Counted from the first letter of the stretch, positions 9,165 to 17,284 are shown. The stretch: DNA of 64,000 nucleotides from a bacterium (GCA_023230585.1 JALNXB010000001.1:94147-158146), one strand, 5' to 3'. The notes: a model not told the origin generated them from the letters alone. Numbers and translations: made by a program.

Positions 9165-9757
9165 AGTGCCTCAAGTTTTGCTATCTCATCCATAGCCAGT
9201 TGTGAAATGGCCGCATAATCTGTTTCTTCAGTCTTTATGGGAGGTCCATAAATTACTGTAATTGTTGTGCTAGGTCTTATAAATCTTGCGCCAACAGGCA
9301 TTGCTTTGTTGGTACCTTTGATTAAAACGGGTATTAAAGGGGCTCCACTTTTTATATGCAGAAAACCTATACCTGGTTTTGGATCAAGCATCTTGCCTGT
9401 TTTGCTTCTTGTGCCCTCAGGGAAGACAACAAGTGCTCTCTTTTTTTTTAAAGCTTTTATTCCCGCTCTTAAAGATGTTGAAGAAGGTTTATCTCTTTCT
9501 AATGGGATAGCACCAAGGTACGCAAGTATGCGGGATATAATAAATATATGGAGAAGGTTATCTTTAGCGAAATAGTTGACAGGCATAGGTAATGAGTGGC
9601 CAACAACTATTGCGTCGAGAAAACTTATATGGTTTGCTACTATAATGCACGGACCTTCTTTAACTATATTTTCTCTGCCTTCCACCTTTATACGAAAAAC
9701 AAATTTAAATGTTATAAAAGCAAGAAATTTTGCAGAAAAGTAAAGAAATGTTTCCAT
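9161..9757 (-). CDS. plsC: 1-acyl-sn-glycerol-3-phosphate acyltransferase
   Basis: The product acylates lysophosphatidic acid to phosphatidic acid at the inner membrane in phospholipid synthesis. The acyltransferase block I NHxxxxD motif (VANHISFLDA) and block III FPEGTRS are both present, with an N-terminal hydrophobic stretch (residues 1-20) typical of membrane-attached PlsC. Length 198 is at the short end of normal. The start codon overlaps the stop of the preceding 90-residue gene (TAATG), and the stop overlaps the ispH start (ATGA), which fits a single transcript. The exact acyl donor (acyl-ACP or acyl-CoA) cannot be decided from the sequence. Confidence 0.92.
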   Translation of the reverse strand: METFLYFSAKFLAFITFKFVFRIKVEGRENIVKEGPCIIVANHISFLDAIVVGHSLPMPVNYFAKDNLLHIFIISRILAYLGAIPLERDKPSSTSLRAGIKALKKKRALVVFPEGTRSKTGKMLDPKPGIGFLHIKSGAPLIPVLIKGTNKAMPVGARFIRPSTTITVIYGPPIKTEETDYAAISQLAMDEIAKLEAL

Positions 9758-10029
9758 TATTTATCCAATATGTTTGACAGAAGAGTGATTCCAATAATTT
9801 TGTTTTTTAATATATCTACTTCTTTTCTATTGGGAGCGATACCATCTTGTTTGACTAAAATAGCGTATTCGTGTTTGCTAAGAGAAACTTCTGCGTGATC
9901 AAAAGCATCTACCTGTTTTAGGGTGATACATAAAGGGCTTTCTGTATCAAATGTTCCTATATATACCCACCTAGAATCTGTATCTATTATTACCTGTTTA
10001 CCTCTATATTTTTCATTGAATGAACACAT
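9757..10029 (-). CDS. Small conserved protein, possibly Sm-like fold
   Basis: I do not know a function for this 90-residue protein. It lacks a signal peptide and membrane segments and reads as a compact beta-rich domain: KQVIIDTDSRWVYIGTF, then SPLCITLKQVDAFDHAE, then SLSKHEYAILVKQDG and a final strand ending IIGITLLSNI. This alternation of strands resembles the short LSm-type barrel of small bacterial proteins of similar length, but that is a guess from pattern. It lies between dtd and plsC with a 7-bp gap on one side and a 1-bp overlap on the other, so it is co-translated with lipid and ribosome genes. Operon position and clean start make it a real gene. Confidence 0.7.
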   Translation of the reverse strand: MCSFNEKYRGKQVIIDTDSRWVYIGTFDTESPLCITLKQVDAFDHAEVSLSKHEYAILVKQDGIAPNRKEVDILKNKIIGITLLSNILDK

Positions 10030-10036
10030 TTTTAGT

Positions 10037-10480
10037 CTATTTTTTACTGTTGAGAAGTATTGTTACAGGACCATCGTTATGTATCTCAACAAGCATATAT
10101 TTACCGAATTCTCCTGAAACAACCTTTAAGCCAGAAAGGTTGAGCATTTCAAGAAAATTGTTGTATAAGAGAAGCGCTTTATTTGGGGGAGCAGCTTCTG
10201 TAAAGTCAGGGCGGTTACCTCTCTTGCAGTTACCACAGAGGGTAAACTGAGAGATTATCATCAGAGCTCCGTTTATATCAGAAACAGAGTTGTCCATTTT
10301 GCCGTGCAGGTTTTCAAATATTCTCATAGAAAGGATTTTTCCTACAAGGTATTCACAATCCTTTTCTGTATCGTCCTGTTCAACGGCAACAAGTACCACT
10401 AAACCAGTATCTATCTCGCCTCTTTTTTCGTTCTCTACATACAGAACACCTTTCTTAACTCGTTGAATAACTGTTTTCAT
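10037..10480 (-). CDS. dtd: D-aminoacyl-tRNA deacylase
   Basis: Dtd removes D-amino acids (and glycine mischarged on tRNA-Ala) from tRNAs, a chirality proofreading step in translation. The 147 residues match the usual length. The two active-site motifs are present: SQFTLCG (usually SQFTLxA) near residue 79 and NDGPVT near the C-terminus (the NxGPVT cross-subunit motif). The gene begins an apparently continuous minus-strand transcript with the 90-residue protein, plsC, ispH, rpsA and nagB; the gap to the creatininase-like gene upstream is 56 bp. Confidence 0.95.
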   Translation of the reverse strand: MKTVIQRVKKGVLYVENEKRGEIDTGLVVLVAVEQDDTEKDCEYLVGKILSMRIFENLHGKMDNSVSDINGALMIISQFTLCGNCKRGNRPDFTEAAPPNKALLLYNNFLEMLNLSGLKVVSGEFGKYMLVEIHNDGPVTILLNSKK

Positions 10481-10536
10481 AATTTAAGTTTACTCCTAAA
10501 CATATTTCCTTGCAAATTTGGGTACCAATCTGGTTA

Positions 10537-11328
10537 TTAAAACGGAAATGTTTCTGATTCAGGTGCTTTGGAGAGTTGTAAGAACAATTCTGACCACACC
10601 TTTACGCCTACCTGAAATATTTTATCTGCTTTGTCTGCTGAAGATTTACGAGCGTCGCCTCCAGCTGAAGTTGGAAGATGTAAATGCCATGGTTTAACAA
10701 AGTGGACATGACAATCTTCTAATATGCTCAGTTTTGGATCAACCATAGGGTTGACACCTATTTTATCTTTTTTTACAAGGTTAGGTTTTAGAAACAACAT
10801 ATTGGAAGTCTCCCATTCTCCTGCGTGCGGGCTGTAATGTTCTATTAAGTTTTCTACGTCAGCATAGTATTGAGGAAGTCCAGGACCGAGAGGTAGAAGT
10901 CCTACAAAAAGCCCTTTTATTCCAGCAACATCTCTTTGGACGGCTTTTAAAACATCAATGTTACCACCGTGCCCGTTGGTAATAATTATTCTGTTAATAT
11001 TTTCTCCCTTCAAAAAGAGTATCAAGTCTTTTACCATAGCCATAAACACTGGTACACTCATACGGCAAGCAAACGGTAATGCATAAAAATTATTGTTAAG
11101 AGAAATTTTTTGTACAGGTAAACATATAACTCTTGCGCCATTCTTGTTTGCCTGTCTGGTTGCTTCATAAGTTTTTGCTCCTACTGCAAAACTATCTGTT
11201 CCGTATGGTAGAGCAGGTCCGTGAGGTTCTGTTGAACCTATAGGTATAACTCCAACATTAGGGTTAAGTTCTTTAACATCTTCAGTTGTCATCTCTTCAA
11301 GAATACCTGAAAGGTTTAATTTACTCAT
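10537..11328 (-). CDS. Creatininase-family amidohydrolase (M81-like fold), copy 1
   Basis: This 263-residue protein belongs to the creatininase family of metal-dependent amide hydrolases. All metal and active-site motifs are intact: GSTEPHGPALPYGTD (Glu, His, Asp ligands), ITNGHGGNID, and HAGEWETSNML. A strong AGGAGG ribosome-binding site precedes ATG 11328. The family includes creatininase, MftE (mycofactocin peptidase) and enzymes of pterin or flavin chemistry, so substrate cannot be named. A second, more divergent family member lies at 22.0-22.8 kb. The divergent intergenic region with the desuccinylase operon could hold shared regulation. Family confident, substrate unknown. Confidence 0.88.
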   Translation of the reverse strand: MSKLNLSGILEEMTTEDVKELNPNVGVIPIGSTEPHGPALPYGTDSFAVGAKTYEATRQANKNGARVICLPVQKISLNNNFYALPFACRMSVPVFMAMVKDLILFLKGENINRIIITNGHGGNIDVLKAVQRDVAGIKGLFVGLLPLGPGLPQYYADVENLIEHYSPHAGEWETSNMLFLKPNLVKKDKIGVNPMVDPKLSILEDCHVHFVKPWHLHLPTSAGGDARKSSADKADKIFQVGVKVWSELFLQLSKAPESETFPF

Positions 11329-11440
11329 ATTAAAAAACCTCCTTTTTGTGTTGATAATCCTTGTTTTTACTTAAATTAATTATACCATATATGGGGTATA
11401 TCGGCTAATTTGACAATAAACATCTTGAAGGCCTTTTTGT

Positions 11441-11469
11441 TTGACATAAACGGCTATTGTAGATATAAT
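11441..11469 (+). promoter_or_regulatory. Consensus sigma70 promoter for desuccinylase pair
   Basis: TTGACA at 11441-11446 and TATAAT at 11464-11469 are both perfect matches, separated by the optimal 17 bp. The predicted start of transcription is near 11476, giving a leader of about 38 nt with a GGGGGAG ribosome-binding site before ATG 11514. Confidence 0.88.
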
Positions 11470-11513
11470 GAAGGTTACCTGTTTTATTTTAAGGAACAAC
11501 CCAGGGGGAGAAA

Positions 11514-12614
11514 ATGGTTGAAGCTAAAGTGAAATATATTAATTTTAAAACAAAAACGCTTCCAGAATATAAGATGCCGTATTGGGATATAGATTCTGGG
11601 AAAGAAGGTCCGTGTTTTTTGGTAACAGCGGCGATTCACGGTAACGAAGTTCAAGGTAGCGAAGCTATCAGAAGGTTCTGCCCTATTGCAGAAAAGAGTC
11701 TTCTTAAAGGACGGATTGTTCTGGTTCCTTTTGTTAACCCTCTTGCTTTATGGAATCGACGACCTCATATTGTATCTACTTTAGGTGAACCTTTTGGAGT
11801 ATATGCAGGTAAACTGGAAAAAGATAACCTTAACCGTGCGTGGCCTGGCGACCCTGACGGTAACGAGAGTGACCAGGTCGCTTATATTTTCTTTAATGAT
11901 TTTTTCAAAAAAATTGCTCCAACCCATTATGTTGACCTACACTGTTATAACAGGTTTATCGCTGCCTGTTCTATAGCAGAGAAAGGTAACCCTAAAAGTA
12001 TAGAGTTTGCAAAACAATCTACTTTCCCGATATTTAGACTTTTTACATTTGGTTCCTTACTAAATACAGAAGATGTTCCTGAGGAACTGAAAAAAAGAGA
12101 ACGGTTTTCGCTTATGCAATGGGTTAGTAAAAACGGTGGGGCTGCTTTTGCAGTCGAATTTTCTGGTCAATACACCCTTATAGAGAAAGAGGTTGAAAGA
12201 GGTGTAAGAATGTTGAGTAATAGCGCAAAATATATAGGTGTTTTTGAAGGACAACTTGAAGGTATGGATGAACTTGTGATTCATAAGGAAGAAGAGAATG
12301 TGGAGATGGTTGCCGTAAGGGTGCCACACCAGGGGTTGTTTATAGAAAACGGGTTGTCTATTGGCGATTATGTAAAAAAAGGTGATGTTTTGGGACATCT
12401 TTTTAATGATGCTACATTAAAGACCATACCTATTGAAGCGCCTATCTCTGGTTACCTATATTATTACGGTAGTGCCAGGAGGCGGTGTGATGTGGATTTA
12501 GCTTCAATGCATCCTTTTGTAGATAAAGATGGAAATATAGCAACAATCATAAGAGAAAAACCAAGTTCTGAACAAGAAGAAGCAGAGCAAAGGGAGGGTA
12601 AAAACAATGGTTAA
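11514..12614 (+). CDS. Succinylglutamate desuccinylase/aspartoacylase-family protein, copy 1
   Basis: This is an M14-like zinc hydrolase of the AstE/AspA family, which removes acyl groups from N-acyl amino acids. The zinc ligands appear in AAIHGNEVQGSE (His, Glu) and DLHCYN (His); the substrate-carboxylate Arg lies in NLNRAWPG; the general-base Glu is in AVEFSGQY. After about residue 270 a lipoyl/barrel-sandwich-like C-terminal domain follows (VRVPHQGLFIENGLSIGDYVKKGDVLGHLF), as in many family members. All catalytic residues are present, so it is probably active. It is the first gene of a two-gene unit driven by a consensus promoter and overlaps its paralogue by 8 bp. Natural substrate is unknown. 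Confidence 0.88.
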   Translation: MVEAKVKYINFKTKTLPEYKMPYWDIDSGKEGPCFLVTAAIHGNEVQGSEAIRRFCPIAEKSLLKGRIVLVPFVNPLALWNRRPHIVSTLGEPFGVYAGKLEKDNLNRAWPGDPDGNESDQVAYIFFNDFFKKIAPTHYVDLHCYNRFIAACSIAEKGNPKSIEFAKQSTFPIFRLFTFGSLLNTEDVPEELKKRERFSLMQWVSKNGGAAFAVEFSGQYTLIEKEVERGVRMLSNSAKYIGVFEGQLEGMDELVIHKEEENVEMVAVRVPHQGLFIENGLSIGDYVKKGDVLGHLFNDATLKTIPIEAPISGYLYYYGSARRRCDVDLASMHPFVDKDGNIATIIREKPSSEQEEAEQREGKNNG

Positions 12615-13638
12615 AGCTAAGGTAAGGCACCTACCTGTTAAGATTAAAGATAGACCAGAATTTAATTTGGCGTACTGGGAAATAGATTCAGGCAACGAAG
12701 GTCCTTGTCTTCTTGTAACAGCGGCTCTGCACGGTAACGAGGTCCAAGGAAGCGAAGTTATAAGAAGGTTCTGCCCTATTGCAGAAAAAGAGATTGTTAA
12801 AGGTAAGATGGTTCTTGTTCCTTTTGCTAACCCTCTTGCTGTGTGGAATAGACGACCTCACATTGTATCTACCCTTGCTGAACCTAAAGGAAGGATGGTC
12901 GAGAGAGTTATCGGCGAGAAAAAGATGGTTGTTCCTGATAGAAGAGATAATTTGAACTGTACTTGGCCCGGTAATCCAGAAGGAAATGAATCTGAACAGA
13001 TGTCTTATATTTTATTTAATGGGCTTGTTCAGCAGGCAACCCATAATATAGATTTACATTGTTGGAACAAGTTTTGGGCAACATCTGCTCTACCAATAAA
13101 GACAGAAGAGAGTTTAGAATTTGCAAAAGCAGGGGCTTACCCTTTTGTTATACCATCAGCGCCTCTACCTAAAGATTTTCAGGGTCCGTATACTCTTACC
13201 GGATGGTTCAATTCTCATGGGAGAGTTGCTTTTGCGGTTGAGTTTTCTGGTCAATATATTCTGTTTGAAAAAGAGATTAATATAGGGGTTAGGTCATTGG
13301 TGAATTGTTCAAAATATTTGAAAATGTTTAAGGGAGACCTGCAAGGGTTGGATGAAACACTTGTTGTTAAAGATGATTCTACCAAAGTGTTTAAAGTAAC
13401 GGCTCCTATTGAAGGGCTATTTATAGAGACAGATTTGAAGATTAGAGATTTTGTTAAACAAGGTACTCTGCTTGGGTATCTGTTTAGCGATAAAAACCTT
13501 GAAACAATAGAGATAAAAGCTCCTGCTGATGGGTATCTTTACTCTTACGGAAGCCATAGGGCTTTATGTGATGTTGACCTTGCAGGGATGCATCCTTACT
13601 CTGATAAAGGGGACACTCTTGCAATAATCAAGAGTTAA
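12607..13638 (+). CDS. Succinylglutamate desuccinylase/aspartoacylase-family protein, copy 2
   Basis: This 343-residue protein is a tandem duplicate of the preceding gene, with long identical stretches (TAALHGNEVQGSE, RRFCPIAEK, NRRPHIVSTL, AVEFSGQY). Zinc ligands (HGNE, DLHCWN) and the catalytic Glu remain. Two differences stand out: the carboxylate-binding Arg of NLNR is Cys here (NLNCTWPG), and an insertion of about 13 residues (RMVERVIGEKKMVVPDRRD region) precedes it. The active site has therefore probably changed substrate preference or works as a pair with copy 1. Overlapping start (8 bp) indicates coupled translation. Family assignment is firm. Confidence 0.87.
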   Translation: MVKAKVRHLPVKIKDRPEFNLAYWEIDSGNEGPCLLVTAALHGNEVQGSEVIRRFCPIAEKEIVKGKMVLVPFANPLAVWNRRPHIVSTLAEPKGRMVERVIGEKKMVVPDRRDNLNCTWPGNPEGNESEQMSYILFNGLVQQATHNIDLHCWNKFWATSALPIKTEESLEFAKAGAYPFVIPSAPLPKDFQGPYTLTGWFNSHGRVAFAVEFSGQYILFEKEINIGVRSLVNCSKYLKMFKGDLQGLDETLVVKDDSTKVFKVTAPIEGLFIETDLKIRDFVKQGTLLGYLFSDKNLETIEIKAPADGYLYSYGSHRALCDVDLAGMHPYSDKGDTLAIIKS

Positions 13639-13648
13639 GAAGAAGTGT

Positions 13649-13677
13649 TTGACATATATAGATATAAGAGTTAAAAT
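13649..13677 (+). promoter_or_regulatory. Sigma70-type promoter for lipoprotein gene
   Basis: TTGACA (13649-13654) and TAAAAT (13672-13677) are spaced by 17 bp. The -10 box abuts an upstream in-frame ATG at 13678, so transcripts starting near 13684 cannot contain that codon; this favours the downstream ATG at 13705 as the true start. Confidence 0.75.
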
Positions 13678-13704
13678 ATGTTTGTTGTAAATCTAAACTA
13701 TATT

Positions 13705-14166
13705 ATGAACAGAATAAATGTTTTTCTGGTTTCTACTATATTGGTTTTATTTAGTGGATGTGCTTGGTATAATAAGAAGGGTGTTTCCTCTGAAGTTTCA
13801 AAGATAGAAGAACAAGAGGTTGTTGTGCAACAACAAGTAGAAGGCAAAGATGTTATACCTCCTCCTGTATCTGAAAAAACTAATATTGATACAGTTAAAA
13901 CAGAAGAAACGCCTCAAACAACTGAAGATATTAAAGCAAAATTTTTGTCGGGAGAATCTTTAGCAGGTTTTAATAAAAAAGATGTTTTAAAGTTATTCGG
14001 AGAACCGTATACCGTCTATTTATCTGATACAGATACAATGGAAATATGGTTCTATAAAGACTTTTATGTAGGGTTTAATGTTAAAGATATTGCTGTAAAA
14101 GTTTCTTCAGATAAAAGAGAATATAGGCAAATACTTCAACAATATATTGACAAGCAAGAGACTTAA
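13705..14166 (+). CDS. Lipoprotein with BamE/SmpA-like C-terminal domain
   Basis: The 153-residue product has a short basic N-terminus, a hydrophobic core and a lipobox (LFSGC), so it should be a lipid-anchored envelope protein. A Glu/Val/Gln-rich flexible linker (about residues 25-75) follows. The C-terminal segment (GFNKKDVLKLFGEPYTVYLSDTDTMEIWFY) has the shape of the BamE/SmpA fold: an initial helix followed by a GxP turn and strands. No partner genes lie nearby; it stands between the desuccinylase pair and tRNA-Asp on its own promoter. ATG at 13705 is preferred because the upstream ATG at 13678 lies at the -10 box. Role in outer-membrane assembly is inference. Confidence 0.7.
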   Translation: MNRINVFLVSTILVLFSGCAWYNKKGVSSEVSKIEEQEVVVQQQVEGKDVIPPPVSEKTNIDTVKTEETPQTTEDIKAKFLSGESLAGFNKKDVLKLFGEPYTVYLSDTDTMEIWFYKDFYVGFNVKDIAVKVSSDKREYRQILQQYIDKQET

Positions 14167-14203
14167 CGGGTAGAATTACTACTTCAAGACCGAAAATAAT
14201 TTA

Positions 14204-14277
14204 GGGGCGGTAGTTCAGTGGCCTAGAATGCCAGACTGTCGATCTGGATGTCGCGGGTTCAAATCCCGTCCGCCCCG
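14204..14277 (+). tRNA. tRNA-Asp (GTC)
   Basis: The 74-nt sequence folds as a standard cloverleaf: acceptor GGGGCGG pairs with CCGCCCC, anticodon stem CCAGA/TCTGG encloses loop CTGTCGA with anticodon GTC, and the T arm is GCGGG-TTCAAAT-CCCGT. Discriminator is G, as expected for aspartate. CCA is not encoded. Confidence 0.96.
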
Positions 14278-14364
14278 CTTATTCTTGGTTAAGGTTAGGT
14301 TGTCTTGCAGATTCATCAATCTGGTAAATAACCCACCTATGAAAATCTATAAGAGAAAATAAAA

Positions 14365-16086
14365 ATGGAACAAAAATTTGATAATAAAGAAGAATATTGG
14401 CATAGTTCTGCTCATATTCTTGCTCAGGCTGTTAAAAGACTTTTTCCTGAAGTAAAACTTGGAACTGGTCCGGCTATAGAGAATGGTTTTTATTATGATT
14501 TTTTTAGAGAAACACCGTTTACTCCTGAAGACCTTTCAATGGTTGAGGCTGAAATGAAAAAAATCATTAAAGAGAACCATAAAATTGAGAAGTTCTCTCT
14601 ATCAAGGGAAGAGTCTCAAAAATTGTTGGCACAGGAACCTTTTAAACTTGAGATACTTCAAGAGTTAAAAGATGAAGAGATTACTTTTTATAAGAACGGA
14701 GAATTTTCAGATTTATGTGAAGGTCCCCACCTTCTTTGTACGGGTGATATTAAGCATTTTAAACTGTTAAGTATAGCGGCTTCTTATTGGAGAGGTGACG
14801 AAAAAAGAGAAAATATGCAAAGAATTTATGGTATATCTTTTCCCAGTAAAAAGGAACTTGCTGAATACTTAACATTTTTAGAGGAAGCCAAAGCAAGAGA
14901 CCATAGAGTGCTTGGACCAAAACTTGACTTATTTAGCATACATCCTGAATTTGGTTCAGGTTTAATTTTTTGGCATCCAAAAGGTAGTTTGATAAGAAAA
15001 ATTATAGAAGATTTTTGGAAAGAGACTCATCTGAAGAGTGGTTATGAACTTGTTAACACTCCTCATATTGCTGATATTTCTCTTTGGCATAAGTCTGGAC
15101 ATACAGAATATTATAAAGAGAATATGTTTCCGCCGATGTTTTTTGAGTCGAGAGAAAAAGAATATCAGTTGAAACCAATGAACTGTCCGTTTCATATCTT
15201 GATATACAACAATAGGTTAAGAAGTTATAGAGAACTACCTATAAGATGGGCTGAACTTGGTACTGTGTATAGGTATGAGAAACAGGGTGTTTTGCACGGG
15301 CTTTTACGAGTGAGAGGGTTTACACAGGACGATGCGCACATCTTTTGTACTGAAGACCAGGTTGAAGAAGAGGTTAAAAAAGTAATAGAACTTACAGCAT
15401 TTTTTCTTGGAAGGTTTGGGTTTAAAGATTATAAGGTGTTCTTATCTACCCGTCCGGAAAAATATGTGGGGACTTCTGAGAATTGGGACAAGGCAACATC
15501 TGCTCTTAGTAATGCGTTAAAGAGCCAGAATATAGATTTCGAAACAGACCCAGGTGAAGGTGTTTTTTATGGACCTAAGATAGATATAAAGATTAGGGAC
15601 AGTTTGAATAGAGAATGGCAATGTACCACAATACAGGTAGATTTTAATAATCCTGAAAAGTTTAATGTTAAGTATATTGATAGGGAAGGTGATTTTAAAG
15701 TGCCAATTCTTATTCACAGAGCTATTTTTGGGTCTCTCGAAAGGTTTTTTGGAATATTGATAGAGCAGTATAAAGGTAATTTTCCTTTTTGGCTTGCACC
15801 TGAACAGATGAGAATTTTACCTATAGGCGATAGACATATAGAGTTTGCCAGAGAGGTAAAAGAGAAAATAGATAAGAAGTTTAGGGTGAATATTGATGAA
15901 AGGAATGAAAAAATCAATAAGAAGATAAGGGACGCTGAGGATGAAAAAATCCCTTATATGGCCATAGTCGGTGATAAAGAAATATCTACTGGACAGGTGG
16001 CTCTAAGGCAACACCAGAAGGGTATGTTAGGTAATTTTGATATTAAAGATTTAGAGAACCTTTTTAATGAAGAGCTCTTTAAATAG
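14365..16086 (+). CDS. thrS: Threonine--tRNA ligase, form without TGS domain
   Basis: ThrRS charges tRNA-Thr. The 573-residue protein starts directly in the second editing domain: HSSAH (H13, H17) and SDLCEGPHL supply the zinc-binding editing site. The class II catalytic core follows with MNCPFH, the motif 2 region RYEKQGVLHGLLRVRGF and the motif 3 region, then an anticodon-binding domain. The N-terminal TGS (ubiquitin-like) domain of standard ~640-residue ThrRS is absent, and only 87 bp separate the start from tRNA-Asp, so it is not hidden upstream. The gene heads the classic thrS-infC-rpmI-rplT order. Editing is likely retained. Confidence 0.95.
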   Translation: MEQKFDNKEEYWHSSAHILAQAVKRLFPEVKLGTGPAIENGFYYDFFRETPFTPEDLSMVEAEMKKIIKENHKIEKFSLSREESQKLLAQEPFKLEILQELKDEEITFYKNGEFSDLCEGPHLLCTGDIKHFKLLSIAASYWRGDEKRENMQRIYGISFPSKKELAEYLTFLEEAKARDHRVLGPKLDLFSIHPEFGSGLIFWHPKGSLIRKIIEDFWKETHLKSGYELVNTPHIADISLWHKSGHTEYYKENMFPPMFFESREKEYQLKPMNCPFHILIYNNRLRSYRELPIRWAELGTVYRYEKQGVLHGLLRVRGFTQDDAHIFCTEDQVEEEVKKVIELTAFFLGRFGFKDYKVFLSTRPEKYVGTSENWDKATSALSNALKSQNIDFETDPGEGVFYGPKIDIKIRDSLNREWQCTTIQVDFNNPEKFNVKYIDREGDFKVPILIHRAIFGSLERFFGILIEQYKGNFPFWLAPEQMRILPIGDRHIEFAREVKEKIDKKFRVNIDERNEKINKKIRDAEDEKIPYMAIVGDKEISTGQVALRQHQKGMLGNFDIKDLENLFNEELFK

Positions 16087-16093
16087 TTGTATA

Positions 16094-16122
16094 TAGACAA
16101 AGATAAAATAAAATGTTATAAT
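16094..16122 (+). promoter_or_regulatory. Promoter for infC-rpmI-rplT
   Basis: TAGACA (16094-16099) and TATAAT (16117-16122) are spaced by 17 bp, just after the thrS stop codon. Transcription would start near 16129 and include the infC ribosome-binding site, allowing infC-rpmI-rplT expression independent of thrS. Confidence 0.75.
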
Positions 16123-16146
16123 CATTAATGAAAAAGGAGAGAAACT

Positions 16147-16686
16147 ATCGACAATCGAAACAGAGGTTTTAAAGGTGGAAGAAGCGTAAGGAATAGAATC
16201 AATTTTCAGATAAGGGTGCCTAATGTAAGATTAATAGGTGATGACGGAACCCAGTATGGTGTAGTAAATAAAAATGAAGCTTTACAGATGGCAAAAGATA
16301 AGGATTTGGACCTTGTAGAAATAGTTGCCACTTCTACCCCCCCTGTTTGTCGCATAATGGATTACAAGAAGTTTCTTTACGAACAGAAGAAGAAAGAGAA
16401 AGAAAGGAAGAAAAAACAGAAGATTTCTCAGATAAAAGAGATTAGGTTTACTCCAGAAACGAGTGAACACGATTATAAATTCAAAAAACAACATATAGAA
16501 GATTTTTTGAAAGCAGGATATAGAGTTAAAGTAACAATTTTCTACAAAGGTAGAGAAATATTGCACAAGGAAAGAGGTTACCAGATGCTTGAAAAACTTA
16601 CAAAAGAACTAGCAACTTATGGGAAGATAGAACTTCGACCTAAATTGGAAGGTCCTCGATTGACGGTAACGTTTATTCCTGTTTGA
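16147..16686 (+). CDS. infC: Translation initiation factor IF-3, ATC start codon
   Basis: IF-3 monitors start-codon selection on the 30S subunit. The frame has no ATG; a GTG at 16216 would remove the conserved N-terminus and has no spaced ribosome-binding site. Reading upstream in frame gives a typical IF-3 lead-in (NRINFQIRVPNVRLIG) back to ATC at 16147, which has AAGGAG seven bases upstream, while a stop lies at 16129. I therefore call 179 residues from an AUC start. Non-canonical starts in infC (AUU in E. coli) are established and let IF-3 repress its own synthesis. The C-terminal domain (IKEIRFTPETSEHDYKFK, FYKGRE) is complete. Confidence 0.92.
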   Translation: MDNRNRGFKGGRSVRNRINFQIRVPNVRLIGDDGTQYGVVNKNEALQMAKDKDLDLVEIVATSTPPVCRIMDYKKFLYEQKKKEKERKKKQKISQIKEIRFTPETSEHDYKFKKQHIEDFLKAGYRVKVTIFYKGREILHKERGYQMLEKLTKELATYGKIELRPKLEGPRLTVTFIPV

Positions 16687-16695
16687 GAGGGAAAA

Positions 16696-16896
16696 ATGCC
16701 TAAATTAAAGACAAATAAAGCTATTAAAAAAAGATTTAAAATTACGGGAACAGGTAAAGTACTCCGTTACGGTTCTGGCGGGGCTCATCTGCTTTCCAAA
16801 AAGAGCTCAAAACGAAAAAGACGCGCTAAGCAAGCTTCAAGTGTAACAACAAAGGGTGAAGTTAAGATGGTGAAGAACCTTTTACCCTATAAATAA
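16696..16896 (+). CDS. rpmI: Large ribosomal subunit protein bL35
   Basis: This 66-residue, strongly basic protein has the L35 signature MPKLKTNKAIKKRFKITGTG and the Lys/Arg-rich core (HLLSKKSSKRKRRA). It is a structural protein of the 50S subunit. Its place nine bases after infC and before rplT is the conserved order; an AGAGGGAAAA ribosome-binding site precedes the ATG. Length is normal. Confidence 0.97.
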   Translation: MPKLKTNKAIKKRFKITGTGKVLRYGSGGAHLLSKKSSKRKRRAKQASSVTTKGEVKMVKNLLPYK

Positions 16897-16912
16897 ATTC
16901 AGGAGATATATA

Positions 16913-17284
16913 ATGCCAAAAACAAGAAATGCGCCGGCTTCCAGACAGAGAAGAAAAAAAGTTCTGGAGAGAGCTAAGGGGTACCGCCAAGGGCGTTCTA
17001 AACTTTACAGGAAAGCAAGAGAGTTTGTTGAGAAAGGGATGACCTACGCTTATAGAGATAGAAGAAGTAAGAAGAGAGTTTTTAGAAAACTGTGGATAAC
17101 AAGGATTTCTGCAGCCTGTAAACTGAACGATATTTCTTATAGTGTTTTTATGAACGCTCTCAAAAAAAATAATATTAACATCAATAGAAAAATGCTTGCG
17201 GATATAGCTTTTAACGAGCCGGGTAAATTCTCCGAACTTGTGGATAAGGTAAAAGGGGAACAAGGCTTGAATGAGAAAATTTAG
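16913..17284 (+). CDS. rplT: Large ribosomal subunit protein bL20
   Basis: L20 binds 23S rRNA early in 50S assembly and in several bacteria represses its own operon. The 123 residues include the basic N-terminal extension (APASRQRRKKVLERAKGYRQGRSKLYR), the YAYRDRR segment and the globular C-terminus (ISAACKLNDISYSVFMNALKK). A GGAG ribosome-binding site precedes ATG. The 3' end overlaps the next gene (GGDEF protein) by 14 bp, an unusual neighbour for a ribosomal protein. Length is normal. Confidence 0.97.
   Translation: MPKTRNAPASRQRRKKVLERAKGYRQGRSKLYRKAREFVEKGMTYAYRDRRSKKRVFRKLWITRISAACKLNDISYSVFMNALKKNNININRKMLADIAFNEPGKFSELVDKVKGEQGLNEKI

Noticed and set aside
11379..11407. Minus-strand TATAAT upstream of the creatininase-like gene as a full promoter
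   Set aside because: The -10 matches but no acceptable -35 lies at 16-18 bp; left out of the feature list.
16216..16686. GTG at 16216 as infC start
   Set aside because: Would delete the conserved IF-3 N-terminus; no spaced ribosome-binding site, unlike ATC 16147.
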